Under the pieces are notes generated by a model, which was given only the letters and a program-made list of their open reading frames with translations, was not told the DNA's origin and made no database searches. The position numbers and the translations under genes are program-made. Below, in pieces: positions 5,692-5,818 of a stretch of DNA of 5,818 bases (positions within the stretch are counted from its first letter, which is position 1; every line of letters begins with the position of its first letter). The stretch is from Deltaproteobacteria bacterium (GTDB lineage: Bacteria > Desulfobacterota > Desulfobacteria > Desulfobacterales > ETH-SRB1): positions 1 to 5,818 of the forward strand of contig JAFCZU010000217.1 in NCBI GenBank assembly GCA_019314185.1, written 5' to 3'.

Positions 5692-5818
5692 TATAATACC
5701 CCCCAAAAACCGGACAGTTGTTTAAGGTGTAAAATGAGCATATCCTGATCAACAAAAAGGAGGCTCATTGATGGGTAAAATTAGAAAAAATTACACTGCA
5801 TCTTTCAAAGCAAAAGTG
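5692..5818 (+). mobile_element. Left end of an IS3-family insertion sequence (continues past the window)
   Basis: The end sequence ACCCCCCAAAAACCGGACAG (5698-5717) resembles IS3-family, IS150-like terminal inverted repeats with the ACCC...GACA pattern. It is followed about 50 bases later by a strong ribosome-binding site and the start of an OrfA-type transposase. The outer boundary is placed at about 5692 because the kinase homology stops there and a 25-base alignment with IS150-type ends starts there; it may be off by a few bases. The canonical terminal TG is not clearly present (TA at 5692). Target duplication cannot be checked because the other end lies outside. Confidence 0.8.
5771..5818 (+). 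CDS. IS3-family transposase OrfA, N-terminal fragment (runs off the window)
   Basis: Sixteen codons are visible: MGKIRKNYTASFKAKV. This matches the usual start of IS3-family OrfA proteins, in which a basic leader ending (Y/F)xxEFKxKV opens the helix-turn-helix domain that binds the IS ends. AGGAGG at 5758-5763, seven bases before the ATG, is an excellent ribosome-binding site. In this family OrfA is normally joined to the DDE-catalytic OrfB by programmed -1 frameshifting; that part lies beyond the window, so whether the IS is intact is unknown. It is transcribed opposite to the disrupted kinase. Confidence 0.8.
   Translation, partial: MGKIRKNYTASFKAKV

Noticed and set aside
5692..5755. Extending the kinase fragment to an ATG at 5755 as a 99-residue protein
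   Set aside because: The 22 residues upstream of the kinase homology are encoded by the IS terminal region and have no kinase similarity.

Overview
The window looks like chromosomal DNA from a moderately AT-rich Gram-negative bacterium. A Desulfobacterota (sulfate-reducer-like) genome is my best guess. It rests on the style of the proteins (NtrC-type receiver, transketolase, hexapeptide protein) and on dispersed CACAGAG and GGTATCAG repeats. I could run no search, so the taxonomic guess is weak. All host genes with a recognisable product lie on the minus strand. The only plus-strand coding signals are the start of an IS3-type transposase at the right edge and one doubtful 76-residue ORF.

In minus-strand transcriptional order, from the right edge: an IS3-like element enters at about 5692 and has cut a sensor histidine kinase, leaving only the C-terminal half of its ATPase domain (5456-5691). 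After a 120-base gap with a small hairpin comes an intact stand-alone receiver protein (4904-5335). Directly behind it is a degenerate AAA-family ATPase relic (4547-4903). The relic holds a damaged P-loop in one frame, the ATPase C-terminus in another frame, and lacks the middle of the protein. A hexapeptide-repeat (left-handed beta-helix) protein of unknown substrate follows (3124-4545).

The gap 2444-3123 is rich in repeats. It holds a 294-bp MITE-like element with perfect 18-bp terminal inverted repeats and a 7-bp target duplication (TTAATCA), a GTTAGGTATCAG hairpin, short direct repeats, a weak ORF on the plus strand, and a third imperfect copy of the MITE end.

Beyond it lie an intact transketolase (413-2443) and a half-size GDT1/TMEM165-family membrane cation transporter (6-287), separated by a large imperfect CACAGAG inverted repeat. 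Transketolase serves the non-oxidative pentose phosphate pathway. The GDT1 protein probably handles Mn2+ or Ca2+.

The two-component pair was probably one operon before the IS insertion. I see no convincing new multi-gene system. The main points of interest are genome erosion by mobile elements (MITE, IS3, ATPase relic, orphaned receiver) and a conserved-looking hexapeptide protein without an assigned role.
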